A stretch of 64,000 nucleotides of DNA from Chrysopilus asiliformis (GCA_964034945.1 OZ035962.1:47462386-47526385); one strand, 5' to 3'. Shown: positions 18,720-30,116, counted from the stretch's first letter. Made by a program: numbers and translations. Notes: generated from the sequence alone by a model not told the origin.

Positions 18720-20066
18720 TGTTTCGTACCGTCATAGGAACCTGAAAAAGAAAACAAACATTAAAACCACTACAGCATATACCTACCCTTGATCCCTTCA
18801 GCAGTGAATCGCCAACCGTCGAGCCTTCTCTCCCTCCTTCTTGGGGCCCATCTCTATCAACATCTAAAAGCAGTAACAAGTTGTAAACAAACCACAAATT
18901 CATTCGCTTCACCACAAGCCGAACAAACAAAACACAACAGATAAGACAACGCAACAAACAATTTGAAGTTCGCAACATATACGATAAACACGGACAACAT
19001 AAAAAACACTTATTTAACATAAAAACACTTATTAACACGAAATTAAAATCACTTACTTTGGCAGCTAAACGATCCACATCAAATTCCACGATCAAACTCA
19101 ATCAAACTAAATAAAATCACAAAATCGACGTCAAGCAGTGCGCGATTTCACCACTGGCGCTAACGTCACATCCTTACAAAGCGCATCCACATTCCCACGT
19201 CATGACCAAGCTAAAGGCCCTATATAAGCCGGAGCAATCTCTTAGCAGACCAGAAGTCGATCACAACTCGAAGTGGACACTTCTCATCCAGTCTGACTGG
19301 CAAACTACCTTTTTAGGTCAAATGCTATTTTTAGCCAAATTGCCTCTTAAGGCCAAACTGCTTTTCAGCCAAACTGCCTCCTAAGGCCAAACTGCTTTCT
19401 AAAGCCAAACGCTTCTTCAAGCCAAACCGCCTGTTAAGGCCAAACGCTTCTTCAAGCCAAACCGCCTGTTAAGGCCAAACGCTTCTTTAAGCCAAACCGC
19501 CTGTTAAGGCCAAACGCTTTTTCTAGCCAAATCGCTTCTTTAAGCCAAATCGCCTCTTAAGGCCAATCGCTTTTTTAAGCCAAACTGCCTCTTTAGGCAT
19601 TCATCATAAACTACGTCATTCATATCATTCACGGGAGCACGTCGCACATCACGCTGCTCAGCATCATAAACCACATCGTTCATATCATTCACGAGAGCAC
19701 GTCGTACGTCACGCCGCTAGACTTCATCAAACTACATCGCTCATATCATTCATACAGACGCACGTCATTGCTCGGTCCAATCAGGGTACGACTACGTTGC
19801 TTAACACACTCACACTAGAGTACTGGAATCAACCACATGTACTGGATTACATCGATCAATCATTTAAATATTTGAACTCAATTATAATCTTTTAAATTAT
19901 ATTTCAATTTCTATATTGTTAATTTTGAATTTCATTGAATTGTAAATTATTTGTATTTGAATTTAAATTATAAAGTTAATATAGTTTTAGTCAAAACTTG
20001 CTGAGTATTTTTATTCATCTCTTTTGGCAATTTTCAGTTTACACCCCCCTAGCTGGGGCGCAAACA
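18720..20066 (+). repeat. BEL-B right LTR (1,347 bp)
   Basis: Starts TGTTTCGTACC, TATA box TATATAAG at 19221-19228, minisatellite at about 19410-19520, ends GCGCAAACA. It provides the uninterrupted version of the left LTR. The minus-strand open frame in its first 400 bp also exists in the left copy and is discussed under rejected items. Confidence 0.95.
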
Positions 20067-20071
20067 CACAC

Positions 20072-22169
20072 CAATGGCTCAAAATACATCTTTAGGATGG
20101 ATTTTATCAGGTGTTATCAATAATTCATCCAACTACAGTGGCGACTTTCAACCCATACAAGGATTCCAGTGCAACATTGACATGGAACTTTACGATCTCA
20201 TTCAACGTTTCTGGATTCAAGAAGAAGTTCAACCTATTTCAAAACCGTTACTCACTCCTGAAGAAGAAGAGTGTGAAACACACTTCCGATCAACTCAATC
20301 CAGAAATACATCAGGAAGATACATCGTACGTCTGCCCTTCAAGCGATCGCCAGATGAACTCGGAGAATCTCGGAATGCCGCCTCAAAAATGCTATCTCGA
20401 ATGTTGCAGAAGTTCTCTTCCAACAAAGATCTCTTCGTTCGATATGCTCACTTTTTGAAAGAATATGAAGACCTCGGATCTTCTCTCCAAAGGAAAGTAA
20501 TCAAGGTAAGCAATATTTCTATTTACCACATCACGGAGTCCTTCGTGAATCAAGTTTAACTACCAAGTTAAGAGTAGTTTTCAACGGCTCCTGTCGCACA
20601 AGTAATGGTACTTCGCTCAACGATATCCTCCATATCGGTCCGAAACTTCATTTCGATCTATCTGACGTCATCATGAGGTGGAGACAATTCGCTTACGTCT
20701 TTTCGGCAGATATAGAAAAGATGTTTCGCCAAATCCTCGTACATCCAAATGATTGGACTTTTCAACGCATTCTCTGGTCTTCGTCGTTATCCTATCCACA
20801 AGTCAAAGAATACTTTCTCACTACAGTCACATATGGCTTGACCACGGCCCCCTTTTTGGCCAATCGAGTTCTTCAGCAGTTAACAATAGATGAAGGGAAA
20901 AAGTATCATCTCGGAGCCCAAATTCTACGCAGTGGCACATACGTCGACGATACATTTGGCGGCGCAGACACAATCGAAGACGCTCAGCGTGCAATAGACC
21001 AACTCGACAGTTTATGCAGGGCGGGCGGCTTCCAACTTCAAAAGTGGACCTCTAATAACCCCGTTTTATTAGAATATTTCTCAGAAAATCGTCGTACATC
21101 AACCGAACCTCTACAGCTTAATGATGATCCTCTCATCAAAACTCTAGGTCTCAGCTGGAACTCAGTTCAAGATAAATTTATCTTCTCTTCACCCATCACT
21201 ATCAAAAACAGTACGACAATCACGAAAAGACAAGTATTATCAGGAATCTCTCAGTTGTTTGATCCCCTCGGCTGGCTGTCACCAATCATCATTCAAGCAA
21301 AGATATTAATGCAAGATCTCTGGCTGGAAAAACTGGATTGGGACGAACAACTCTCGGATGATTTCGTACGACGTTGGAGTCAATTTGTAGAACAATTACA
21401 AAACATCTCATCTATATCAGTACCTCGTTGGATCGGAATGAATTCCAACTCTCTCGCTTTAGAACTTCACGGATTTTCTGATGCATCCGAACTCGCAATG
21501 GCAGCTGTTCTCTATCTCAAAGTAATCAACAACGACAATGAAGCTAGCATCACTCTTCTCGAAGCCAAAACGAAAGTTGCTCCTCTTAAGAGAAAAACCA
21601 TTCCTCGGCTTGAGCTCTCAGCAGCTACTATGCTAACGCAACGTGCTGCTCACGTCAGAAACACTCTCAATTTTCATCAGGTTCCTTTTCATCTCTGGAC
21701 AGATTCATCTGTGACTTTAACTTGGATAAAAGGTCATCCATCATGCTGGAAGGAATATGTCAGTAATCGAGTCGCAAAAATCCAAGAGCTTCTACCTTTA
21801 GCTCGGTGGCATCATGTCCCAGGTAAAGAAAATCCAGCGGACTGTGCCTCTAGAGGCGTCTCTGTGCAACAACTAATTGAACATAATTTATGGTGGAATG
21901 GGCCTTCTTGGCTTCTTTTACATTCTACATCGTGGCCATCTTCTAACTTGACGCTTGCAGAAGATATCAACCTAGAAGAGAGATCTAAAATGATCAACAC
22001 TACGCAACGTCAAGAACCATTATCAGTATGGAACCTCATCGACAGATATTCGAAGTTAATCCGACTTCTTAGGATCACGGCTATTTGCAGGCGCTTTTTC
22101 TCGAAAGAATCTCACTCAGTAATTCATCATCCTCTGACTCCTCTGGAGCTAGAAAAAGAAAGACTTTTT
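20072..22169 (+). pseudogene. BEL-A pol: reverse transcriptase and RNase H
   Basis: This continues BEL-A after the BEL-B insertion: AQNTSLGWILSGV (pol N-terminal region), then a frameshift near 20505 that moves YLPHHGVLRESS...LRVVFNGS into another frame. The RT carries FSADIEKMFRQI and the canonical box YVDDTFGGAD. RNase H follows with LHGFSDASE and WTDSSVTLTW, then GKENPADCASRG. The frame breaks at ELEKERLF, where element X is inserted; the host codons resume as WMKTTQEAH at 24459. Confidence 0.9.
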
Positions 22170-24452
22170 GACGTGGATACGTCTTGGATTTTGGTAATGG
22201 GGGTACAAATTAGAAAATCGGCTTGCTGCCATGATAACAAATTTGCAATCGATGAAACTCGATAGTTTGTGGTGATATCTGAACAAAACCTGTGTTATAA
22301 GATGAGGGCTACATTAAAGCATTGTATAGGGTATTTTGTTATGTTAAACTATGTTCAATTATGTATTTAAAAAGCAAAATCAAAATTTTTACTCCGCTGT
22401 TATGCTGTGTCTGCTGCTTGCAGTACAGATTTCACATGTATACTCTTTTTATGCTTTCTTTGTGTGTATTGAATCTCATATAGAACTTGATTGTTTCTCT
22501 TCTCTAAATGGGTTGTTCTGATTCTGGCTATTCATATTATTTCGGTTCAATTCGCTTTGGAGGAATTGAAAAAAACTGAAAATAAAAATCACTCTCGAGA
22601 AAACGAAATTCAGAATTTCAGTAAAACGCTCCAAAGAACGTGAAAAAATTATGGTTTTAATTTGCTTTGAGAACACAACTTTAATGCTGGGACCGAGATA
22701 TCGCTCTCTTACTAATGAAATGCATACTTATATGTGTGTGTGCATCAGCCAACAGCAGCCATCGCTCGAACCTTTCATTCATTTTTATGCAAAGCATACA
22801 AACCAGTGATGCTATGTACCTTTAGTGAAATTCCCCTTTCCAAATGACGAAATCCCCCTTTTTCCCCTTTTTCAATGACGAAATTCCCCTCGTTTTTCCC
22901 CTATAAAAAAACGAATTTTAAATAAAGAATTCATGTATTAAAACCAAAAATTATTGTCATTTGGACTCATGTTAGTCCGGGCACTTTGCCACCTGGTTCA
23001 AGCATCCTTCTGGTGAATATTAGTTGAAATTAGTACATTAAGCCAAATTTTAAAGATGACCAAGAAATTACCGATTTAATTGATTTTTACATAATTTAAA
23101 CAAAGCACTTCTGCTGATTGGCAATTGAAAATATTTCTATTGAAAATATATTTAAGAAATCCGAAAAACGAACAAAAAATATGTGTCAATGAACTTTCAT
23201 GGAAACTACTTTCCATCAAAATCTTTTAAAATAATTTAAAGTAATTACTTTGCATAACATGAGAAATGATACTTTTTAATGTGCTTTTTTCAAAGCTGTT
23301 AAAAAGTACACTGAAAAATCGGTTAAACGTAGATTCCAAAGCCATTTTAAAGTGCTTTCGTTTAAAAGATTGGGGTGTACTTTACCATTGCAATAAGATC
23401 ATTATAAAGTGGAAAATGCATAAATAAGGGTATTTCCTTCACTCTTTACCTTTGCCTAAGCTTGGAATTGGATTGTAATTGTTTTTAATTATTTGTACTT
23501 CTACTTTTCCGTAATTTTTTAAAAGTATTTCGGGTTTACTTGAAAGGCGAAGATTTTCCCCTCGTTTTGAAGCGTTTTCCCCTTTTCCCCTATTAACAAT
23601 TTTTATACTCAAATTCCCCGCAAAAAGGGGAATTCCCCTCGATATAGCATCACTGATACAAACCGCTTTGAACAAGAGCGGAAAACTTAAAGAGAAACAA
23701 TTTCGATCTTAACTTGGCGGGAGAAGGAAAAATGTGCATCGATCGCATGGCCGAATTAAACACAGGTCCGCTGGTTGCTTTTTAACAGCCACCATTTTGC
23801 TACGTCATTGGCAAGAAATATCGGTGCATTCTTTCTAATGTTGATTGTGTGTGCGCTAATTTCAATAATATTTCATATAAAAAGGGAAAATTCCCATTGA
23901 ATCGTATAAGAATTTCTTGCCGATGACGTCAGAGCCAGAAGCAACTGAGCTGTCAAACAGACCTTGTATAATTCGGCCATGGTTTTGAACACTGTTTTTA
24001 GTTGCTCTAAATTGAAATTGCTTCGTTGCTTTTATCGTGTAATTTTATTTTATTTTTATTTGTTTTTTATCTATGGGCGTTTTCATAAATTCAAGTTCTG
24101 CAAATAACACAAAAGATTTTTCTTAATAAATAACCCAGTTTATGTTATTTGTTTAGTTTACTTGTTATTCGTTTAGTTTACGAAGAAAATGTTTTGTGCA
24201 ATTTGCGTAAGTTCCGAGTACATTTATGAAAATGCCCTATTAAACATTGTTCGTAGTGTTGCAAGTGAAATTTGAGTTTTAGGTACAAGATGCCAAAATT
24301 CACCAAACGGAAAGTCAAATCCCGTACCATTACGGTCAATCAAATTGTTTCTTTAGTTTCCTTTTCACTAAAATTTCTTACTTAAAAATCTATTGGCGAT
24401 CGTTGTAGGCGGATCCACGTCTTCTGACCGTCTCTACGAGACAGACACCTTG
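22170..24452. mobile_element. Element X, copy 1 (1,423 bp plus nested hAT), class unknown
   Basis: The block is nearly identical to 31779-33201. It begins GACGTGGATACGTCTTGG and ends GAGACAGACACCTTG. CTTTTT flanks it on both sides (22164-22169 and 24453-24458), and the same hexamer flanks copy 2 at an unrelated site. It precisely interrupts BEL-A pol between ERLF and WMKT. There are no long terminal repeats and no clear terminal inverted repeat. Internally it has an inverted pair: ATGGCCGAATTAAACACAGG / TTGTATAATTCGGCCATGG, and CATTGGCAAGAAAT / ATTTCTTGCCGATG. No conserved protein is visible. Confidence 0.75.
22804..23655. mobile_element. hAT-type MITE (852 bp) inside element X
   Basis: The ends are CAGTGATGCTAT / ATAGCATCACTG, and the 8-bp target ATACAAAC is duplicated (22796-22803 and 23656-23663). 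The empty site is present in X copy 2 (about 32400). An 8-bp duplication with CAG...CTG ends is characteristic of hAT. It contains runs of TTCCCCTTTTTCCCC and no transposase. Confidence 0.92.
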
Positions 24453-24458
24453 CTTTTT

Positions 24459-24721
24459 GGATGAAAACTACTCAAGAAGCTCACTTCTCATATGAAATCA
24501 GGACTATTCTCCAAGGGCGAATTCTCTCAAACGCTAACTATCTAAGTAAGCTGATTCCGTTCGTCGACTCAACAGGATTACTTCGTGTTGGCGGGCGGCT
24601 TTGCAATTCTCTATTGAATCCAGACACGAAACATCCTCTTATCTTACCTAAAGAATCTGCCTTAACAACTCTGATATTGGCAGATGCTCACGATAAAACA
24701 CTCCATGGAGGAACTCAAATA
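24459..24721 (+). pseudogene. BEL-A pol: start of integrase (zinc finger part)
   Basis: The frame WMKTTQEAHFSYEIRTILQG...LIPFVDSTGLLRVGGRL...LHGGTQ matches the region before and including the first half of the integrase HHCC finger in BEL-B and BEL-C. It is cut after GGTQ by the Penelope-like compound. The cysteine half (CVRCVRLR) resumes at about 30520. Confidence 0.88.
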
Positions 24722-24800
24722 ATTAATTCACAAATATCTTGGGGTTTCTCGGTCTAATTATTGAAAATTTTTTAGATTACTTCATATAATCTTTATTGCG

Positions 24801-24841
24801 CCTCTACGTTTCGCCTGCTGTCGCTAGGCATCCTCAGGAGG
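24801..24841 (-). ncRNA. Hammerhead-ribozyme-like motif, copy in the inverted PLE unit
   Basis: Minus-strand copy of the motif described at 27459-27499, with the same core boxes CTGAGGA and GAAAC and the flanking CCTC/GAGG pair. No base change in the core was noticed. Confidence 0.5.
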
Positions 24842-25045
24842 TCTTAACTGTTATAAAACTTTTTAATGATTAAGCTTCCAAAATGTTTAACAAAAATCAC
24901 CTTTTTCACAATAATAACTTTTACAAATCGATATCAAGCAATAATAAATTAAATAAATTAACATAAATTAACAGAAAATCGAGGTCTACTCTCGTCCAAA
25001 TCGTCAAATAAACTAACTTTAATAAAAGCTTAAATTTTTTTTGTA

Positions 25046-26718
25046 TTGTTATTGTAATAAAGCACAATAAACGTCGTTCACATTGTCAATATCTGTCCTT
25101 TTATTGATGCTATTTTTGGACCTACAAATTTCTAACGCTTCAAGAGTCATTCTTTTGTAATAATGATTCTCTTTGTGCAAAATTTTTACCCTATCATAAT
25201 TAGGAATATGGTTTTTGTTGACACAGTGTTCTGCTAATGCAGTTTTTTGGCCAGATTTTGACTTTATGTCTGATTTATGTCCCGAAATTCTATTTTTTAG
25301 ACATTGACCTGTTGTGCCTATATATACAGCAGAACAACTTTCATTTTTGTTACCCTCACAAGGAATCTCATACACCACGTTGGATTTCATGTCTCTTTTA
25401 ACTTTATCTTTGAGCTTTGTAAAGCATCCCAAGCAACCAGATAAGGCATAATGACTTGGATTAGGGCGTGGTGTCTTAAAATTGGTCGTTACGACCACAC
25501 CAAGACCAGCGAATCCGCCTTATAAGGCGTGATGCCTTTCAAGGCTTTTGCAGTGGTCGTCAAGCGGTCCGAGTGACCTAAATATATGCCCTGATAGTCT
25601 TAATGTTCGAATGCCTTGTTTTGGCTTTCATGGTCGTAGTGTCCTCCAGACGCCTTCATAGTCGTCCTGCCTTATAAGACCAACCTTCCACCTTTCGTCC
25701 ACGAAATGTCTTATAGGGCATAATGCCTTTGAGAACACTCCAATGCCCTATTTGAGAATGCTTCGAGCATGCGCAGATGAATATCTGCTTCGAGTTTATT
25801 TCTAGCATACTTCGAATATGCTTCTAGCATTCACGGCGCGAGCCGCCATGACGTTCATCGAAATGAAAAAAAAAAACATTCCTACTGAAAATTTAAAATC
25901 TGTTTTTAAAGCACAATATGGAAAAACATCGAATAAAAAGTAATTTTAGGTGTTTGGGTACACAGCATAACTTTATTTTTACAAGAATTTTATTAAAATC
26001 GAATAAAAAAGAAAATTCTTTGAATAAATAATTTTCAAATTATATCACTAAAATCGAGAATTGCTACGGCCCACGTAAATAGAGCTCCTGGCAAAACCAC
26101 TTTCTACGTAAACTTTAAATCACATGTGAATTGTGACAATAAAATCCACAAAAAACCTTAACATCACCGTATGAAATTATTTTGAACGTTTTTTTTCCAC
26201 AAAATATATCCATTAAACTTTATGATTCTTGTCTTATCTTTCTCTCCTCATGCGGCCTATAGAATAGAGAAAGACAAATAATGTCGCCAGATGAAATGTC
26301 AAAAAAATATTTCGTCATAGTAAAACAAGGCCCTATTTTGGCCTTCAAAGTCGTGATGCCTTATAGGGCGTGAAATAGGGCACTTCGTGGTCCGGCGGAC
26401 CGTCCCCACTGTCGACGATAGGTCGACGATAGTTCGACCTAGAGTCGACAAAGTCGTGGGCCTTACGACCAATAGGGACGCCTTTGAAGACGAAGTGTCC
26501 ACTTTACGACCTATAAGGTTACTTGGGATCTATTAAGTGTAATAGAGGGTTTAAAAGCTACAGAAAGCGAAGGATTAGATTTTTTCAAAATATTACCAAT
26601 GTTTTCAGAGAGACCTGGTATATAACGTAGGCTTCTGTAACTCCTTGTGGTGTCAACATTATCATCTGTTGTTCTGTTATCTCTATCCGTGACTTGTTTA
26701 TTTATTACATTTCTTATA
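25046..26718 (-). pseudogene. Penelope-like element, inverted 5'-truncated copy of the C-terminal region
   Basis: The minus strand encodes the end of the PLE protein (CFTKLKDKVKRDMKSNVVYE ... NVNDVYCALLQ), including the GIY-YIG core AVYIGTTGQ. It is interrupted by the DNA element at 25428-26527, so the apparent N-terminus before GCFTKL comes from that insertion. The rest of the copy continues at 26528-26718. Confidence 0.88.
25428..26527. mobile_element. 1,100-bp non-autonomous DNA element in the inverted PLE copy
   Basis: The ends are CCCAAGCAACC / GGTTACTTGGG (10 of 11 positions paired), flanked by AT on both sides; the intact sequence GCATCTATT is visible in the other PLE copies (about 26870 and 29740). 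The subterminal DNA is rich in short palindromic boxes such as AAGGCGTGATGCCTT and TTGGTCGTTACGACC. A 2-bp AT duplication could indicate an ISL2EU-like element, or a 3-bp ATC duplication if the outer C is excluded. No transposase. Confidence 0.85.
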
Positions 26719-27611
26719 GAGATAACAGAACAACAGATGATAATGTTGACACCACAAGGAGTTACAGAAGCCTACGTTATATACCAGGTCTCTCTGAAAA
26801 CATTGGTAATATTTTGAAAAAATCTAATCCTTCGCTTTCTGTAGCTTTTAAACCCTCTATTACACTTAATAGATGCTTTACAAAGCTCAAAGATAAAGTT
26901 AAAAGAGACATGAAATCCAACGTGGTGTATGAGATTCCTTGTGAGGGTAACAAAAATGAAAGTTGTTCTGCTGTATATATAGGCACAACAGGTCAATGTC
27001 TAAAAAATATAATTTCGGGACATAAATCAGACATAAAGTCAAAATCTGGCCAAAAAACTGCATTAGCAGAACACTGTGTCAACAAAAACCATATTCCTAA
27101 TTATGATAGGGTAAAAATTTTGCACAAAGAGAATCATTATTACAAAAGAATGACTCTTGAAGCGTTAGAAATTTGTAGGTCCAAAAATAGCATCAATAAA
27201 AGGACAGATATTGACAATGTGAACGACGTTTATTGTGCTTTATTACAATAACAATACAAAAAAAATTTAAGCTTTTATTAAAGTTAGTTTATTTGACGAT
27301 TTGGACGAGAGTAGACCTCGATTTTCTGTTAATTTATGTTAATTTATTTAATTTATTATTGCTTGATATCGATTTGTAAAAGTTATTATTGTGAAAAAGG
27401 TGATTTTTGTTAAACATTTTGGAAGCTTAATCATTAAAAAGTTTTATAACAGTTAAGACCTCCTGAGGATGCCTAGCGACAGCAGGCGAAACGTAGAGGC
27501 GCAATAAAGATTATATGAAGTAATCTAAAAATTTTTCAATAATTAGACCGAGAAACCCCAAGATATTTGTGAATTAATAAAACATCCAGCGGTCAAGAAT
27601 AAACACAAAAA
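26719..27611 (+). pseudogene. Penelope-like element, 5'-truncated tandem copy (pseudo-LTR)
   Basis: It begins GAGATAACAGAACAACAG within the pre-endonuclease linker and encodes the GIY-YIG region to ...DVYCALLQ (stop 27251), then the 3' non-coding region that precedes the complete copy. One coding difference from the full copy is visible in the endonuclease: LKNIISGH here, LKNRISGH in the full copy. This changes a conserved arginine of the GIY-YIG fold. Confidence 0.88.
27459..27499 (+). ncRNA. Hammerhead-ribozyme-like motif in the PLE pseudo-LTR
   Basis: The order is CCTC (stem I, 27459-27462), CTGAGGA (core CUGANGA), a hairpin GCCT...AGGC (stem II), GAAAC (core GAAA plus stem III start), GTA (cleavage triplet position) and GAGG (27496-27499, pairs with CCTC). 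TTTAT/ATAAA outside may extend stem I. A single T lies unpaired at the base of stem II and stem III is minimal. Penelope-like elements are known to carry minimal hammerhead ribozymes in this position. Activity is not shown by the sequence alone. Confidence 0.55.
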
Positions 27612-30116
27612 ATGGATTATAATCACCGGTGGGCAGATACCGGAATAATAACACCTTCGTATGAACATATTCGTACCATGTACGGACCAGCACTTTGTCA
27701 ACTTTTTAAGAACTACAGCAAGCTCCAAAAGAAGAACGTCACATTAACACAATCAAGGATTTTTCTATTAAAATGTCGAGATTATGGTATTACACCAAAA
27801 TTCATTAATAATGTAACTAAAGAACCAGAAAAATTATTTAAGGATAGTTCATTTATGTCCAAATCGGTTAAAAAAATAACACAAGCATTTCAAAATAGGT
27901 TACTTAATCTTAAAATAACAGAAGTTTGTAAAAGAATTAAAATTTGCCGTAATAATATTGTCAATATCCGTCAAAACATTAACATTAGCTCCGCGAAAAA
28001 TATCGCTTCTCGTTTCTTTGATAGTCAAGAACGAGCTTTTAAAAAACGAACACAAAAAATACAAGAATTAAATAACAACAAATTCGAGAAGTTAAAAAAG
28101 AAAGCCATTGATTCATTATGCATCAAATGTAATGAAAAATGGTTCAAAAATATCAGCGGAATTCAAATACCAGCTGATGTTGTTTGGCTTTTGTCTCTTG
28201 GCCCGAAATTCTCTTTACCAGTTAGCCAAAGAGATTTTCCGTTACTTCAGCTGATAGCTGATGGTGAGTCTTGTTTACAAACGATACCCGATATTCAGGA
28301 AAGAAGTGTTGCCAGAGCCTCTTTTAGTAATTCAATATGGAATTTTTCTAGAAAAATTGGTAGTAAAGTAAATAACAAATTAATTTTGAAAATTTATGAT
28401 GATGTTATGAAATTTCTTCGCCAAAACAAGGAAATAATTATTCTTAAGTCTGATAAAGGGAACGTTACCGTGGCAATTTCGAGGACGGAATACATTAAAA
28501 AAGTTAACACACTTGTGAATGATAAATCTACGTACAGACAATCCCGACTAGATCCAACCACTAATCTACAGAATAAAAACAATGAATTAATAAAGCAACT
28601 TAGAAGCAACGGTCATATTAACGACAATGAAAAGAGAATGTTAATAACATATACAGCAGTGTCACCTAAATTATATGCACTACCGAAAATTCATAAAGAA
28701 GATTATCCGGTACGCCCCATTGTCTCATCAATTGATTCTCCAAGCTTTCAATTGGCAAAATATCTCGCGAGTATTTTAAATACCTTAACCACTAACTCTA
28801 AGTACAATGTCAAAAATGCATTTGATTTCAAAGAGAAGGTTAACAATTTCAAAATTGATCCGAATGAAAATATGGTCTCTTTCGATGTAAAGTCATTGTT
28901 TACCAATATACCTGTTTCATTATGCTTAAAATTAATTGAACAGAAGTGGGAAACTATTGCTGAATACACCAAAATAACGAAACAAAAATTTATGGAAGCT
29001 ATTAAATTTTGTGTGATAGATTGCAATTACTTTACATTCAATAAAGCAGTATATCGTCAGATATTTGGAGTACCAATGGGTAGTCCATTATCACCGATAT
29101 TGGCGGATATAGTTATGGAAGAATTGATTGATGAAACAATGAAGAAATTGACCTTTGTACCTAAGATGTTTTATAAATACGTAGATGATATGTTCGCGAT
29201 TGTACCACGTGAGAAAACAGAAACTATGCTCAATGCTTTAAATGATTTTCACCATAAACTTCAGTTCACCGTGGAGATTGAAGAGAAGGGAATGTTACCC
29301 TATCTCGATGTGAAGGTGATAAGGGAGAGAGATTTGTTGATCACGGATTGGTATCAAAAAAATATGGCGTCGGGGAGAATGCTCAGCTTTCTCTCCTACC
29401 ATCCGAAGCATATTAAAATAAATACGGCGAGAAATTTCGTTTCGAAAGTACTTACATTAAGTCATGAAAAATTCCATAGTAAAAACATAACACAAGTAAA
29501 GAACATTCTTCTAAATAATGGGTATCCTAGAAAAATTATAGAAACGGTTATAAGAAATGTAATAAATAAACAAGTCACGGATAGAGATAACAGAACAACA
29601 GATGATAATGTTGACACCACAAGGAGTTACAGAAGCCTACGTTATATACCAGGTCTCTCTGAAAACATTGGTAATATTTTGAAAAAATCTAATCCTTCGC
29701 TTTCTGTAGCTTTTAAACCCTCTATTACACTTAATAGATGCTTTACAAAGCTCAAAGATAAAGTTAAAAGAGACATGAAATCCAACGTGGTGTATGAGAT
29801 TCCTTGTGAGGGTAACAAAAATGAAAGTTGTTCTGCTGTATATATAGGCACAACAGGTCAATGTCTAAAAAATAGAATTTCGGGACATAAATCAGACATA
29901 AAGTCAAAATCTGGCCAAAAAACTGCATTAGCAGAACACTGTGTCAACAAAAACCATATTCCTAATTATGATAGGGTAAAAATTTTGCACAAAGAGAATC
30001 ATTATTACAAAAGAATGACTCTTGAAGCGTTAGAAATTTGTAGGTCCAAAAATAGCATCAATAAAAGGACAGATATTGACAATGTGAACGACGTTTATTG
30101 TGCTTTATTACAATAA
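27612..30116 (+). CDS. Penelope-like reverse transcriptase with GIY-YIG endonuclease (834 aa)
   Basis: An intact frame encodes a Penelope-type RT. The N-terminal region (1-230) is Lys/Asn-rich. Recognisable RT blocks are ILKSDKGN (about 278), PKLYALPKIHK (about 355), FDVKSLFTNIP (about 425), GVPMGSPLSPILADI (about 486) and the catalytic FYKYVDDMFA (about 522). A linker leads to the C-terminal GIY-YIG domain: VYEIPCE, AVYIGTTGQCLKNRISGH (about 738-756) and a conserved TALAEHC. The start ATG follows ...AACACAAAAA, the exact end of the preceding unit. The 3' region after the stop repeats the upstream pseudo-LTR. All features needed for an autonomous element of this family are present. It lies in the same orientation as the surrounding BEL-A. 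Confidence 0.95.
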   Translation: MDYNHRWADTGIITPSYEHIRTMYGPALCQLFKNYSKLQKKNVTLTQSRIFLLKCRDYGITPKFINNVTKEPEKLFKDSSFMSKSVKKITQAFQNRLLNLKITEVCKRIKICRNNIVNIRQNINISSAKNIASRFFDSQERAFKKRTQKIQELNNNKFEKLKKKAIDSLCIKCNEKWFKNISGIQIPADVVWLLSLGPKFSLPVSQRDFPLLQLIADGESCLQTIPDIQERSVARASFSNSIWNFSRKIGSKVNNKLILKIYDDVMKFLRQNKEIIILKSDKGNVTVAISRTEYIKKVNTLVNDKSTYRQSRLDPTTNLQNKNNELIKQLRSNGHINDNEKRMLITYTAVSPKLYALPKIHKEDYPVRPIVSSIDSPSFQLAKYLASILNTLTTNSKYNVKNAFDFKEKVNNFKIDPNENMVSFDVKSLFTNIPVSLCLKLIEQKWETIAEYTKITKQKFMEAIKFCVIDCNYFTFNKAVYRQIFGVPMGSPLSPILADIVMEELIDETMKKLTFVPKMFYKYVDDMFAIVPREKTETMLNALNDFHHKLQFTVEIEEKGMLPYLDVKVIRERDLLITDWYQKNMASGRMLSFLSYHPKHIKINTARNFVSKVLTLSHEKFHSKNITQVKNILLNNGYPRKIIETVIRNVINKQVTDRDNRTTDDNVDTTRSYRSLRYIPGLSENIGNILKKSNPSLSVAFKPSITLNRCFTKLKDKVKRDMKSNVVYEIPCEGNKNESCSAVYIGTTGQCLKNRISGHKSDIKSKSGQKTALAEHCVNKNHIPNYDRVKILHKENHYYKRMTLEALEICRSKNSINKRTDIDNVNDVYCALLQ

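Larger units (their letters stand above)
10046..20066 (+). mobile_element. BEL-B: complete BEL/Pao LTR retrotransposon
   Basis: The element has a left LTR 10046-12416, tRNA-Tyr PBS, a gag-pol frame without interruption, a 3' accessory ORF, a purine-rich tract and a right LTR 18720-20066, flanked by CACAC. After removing the MITE and its CAG duplication, the left LTR is exactly 1,347 bp, the same as the right LTR, and the two look nearly identical (one difference noted: 12394 T versus 20044 C). The coding frames are open, so it was inserted recently. It sits inside BEL-A in the same orientation. Confidence 0.95.
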
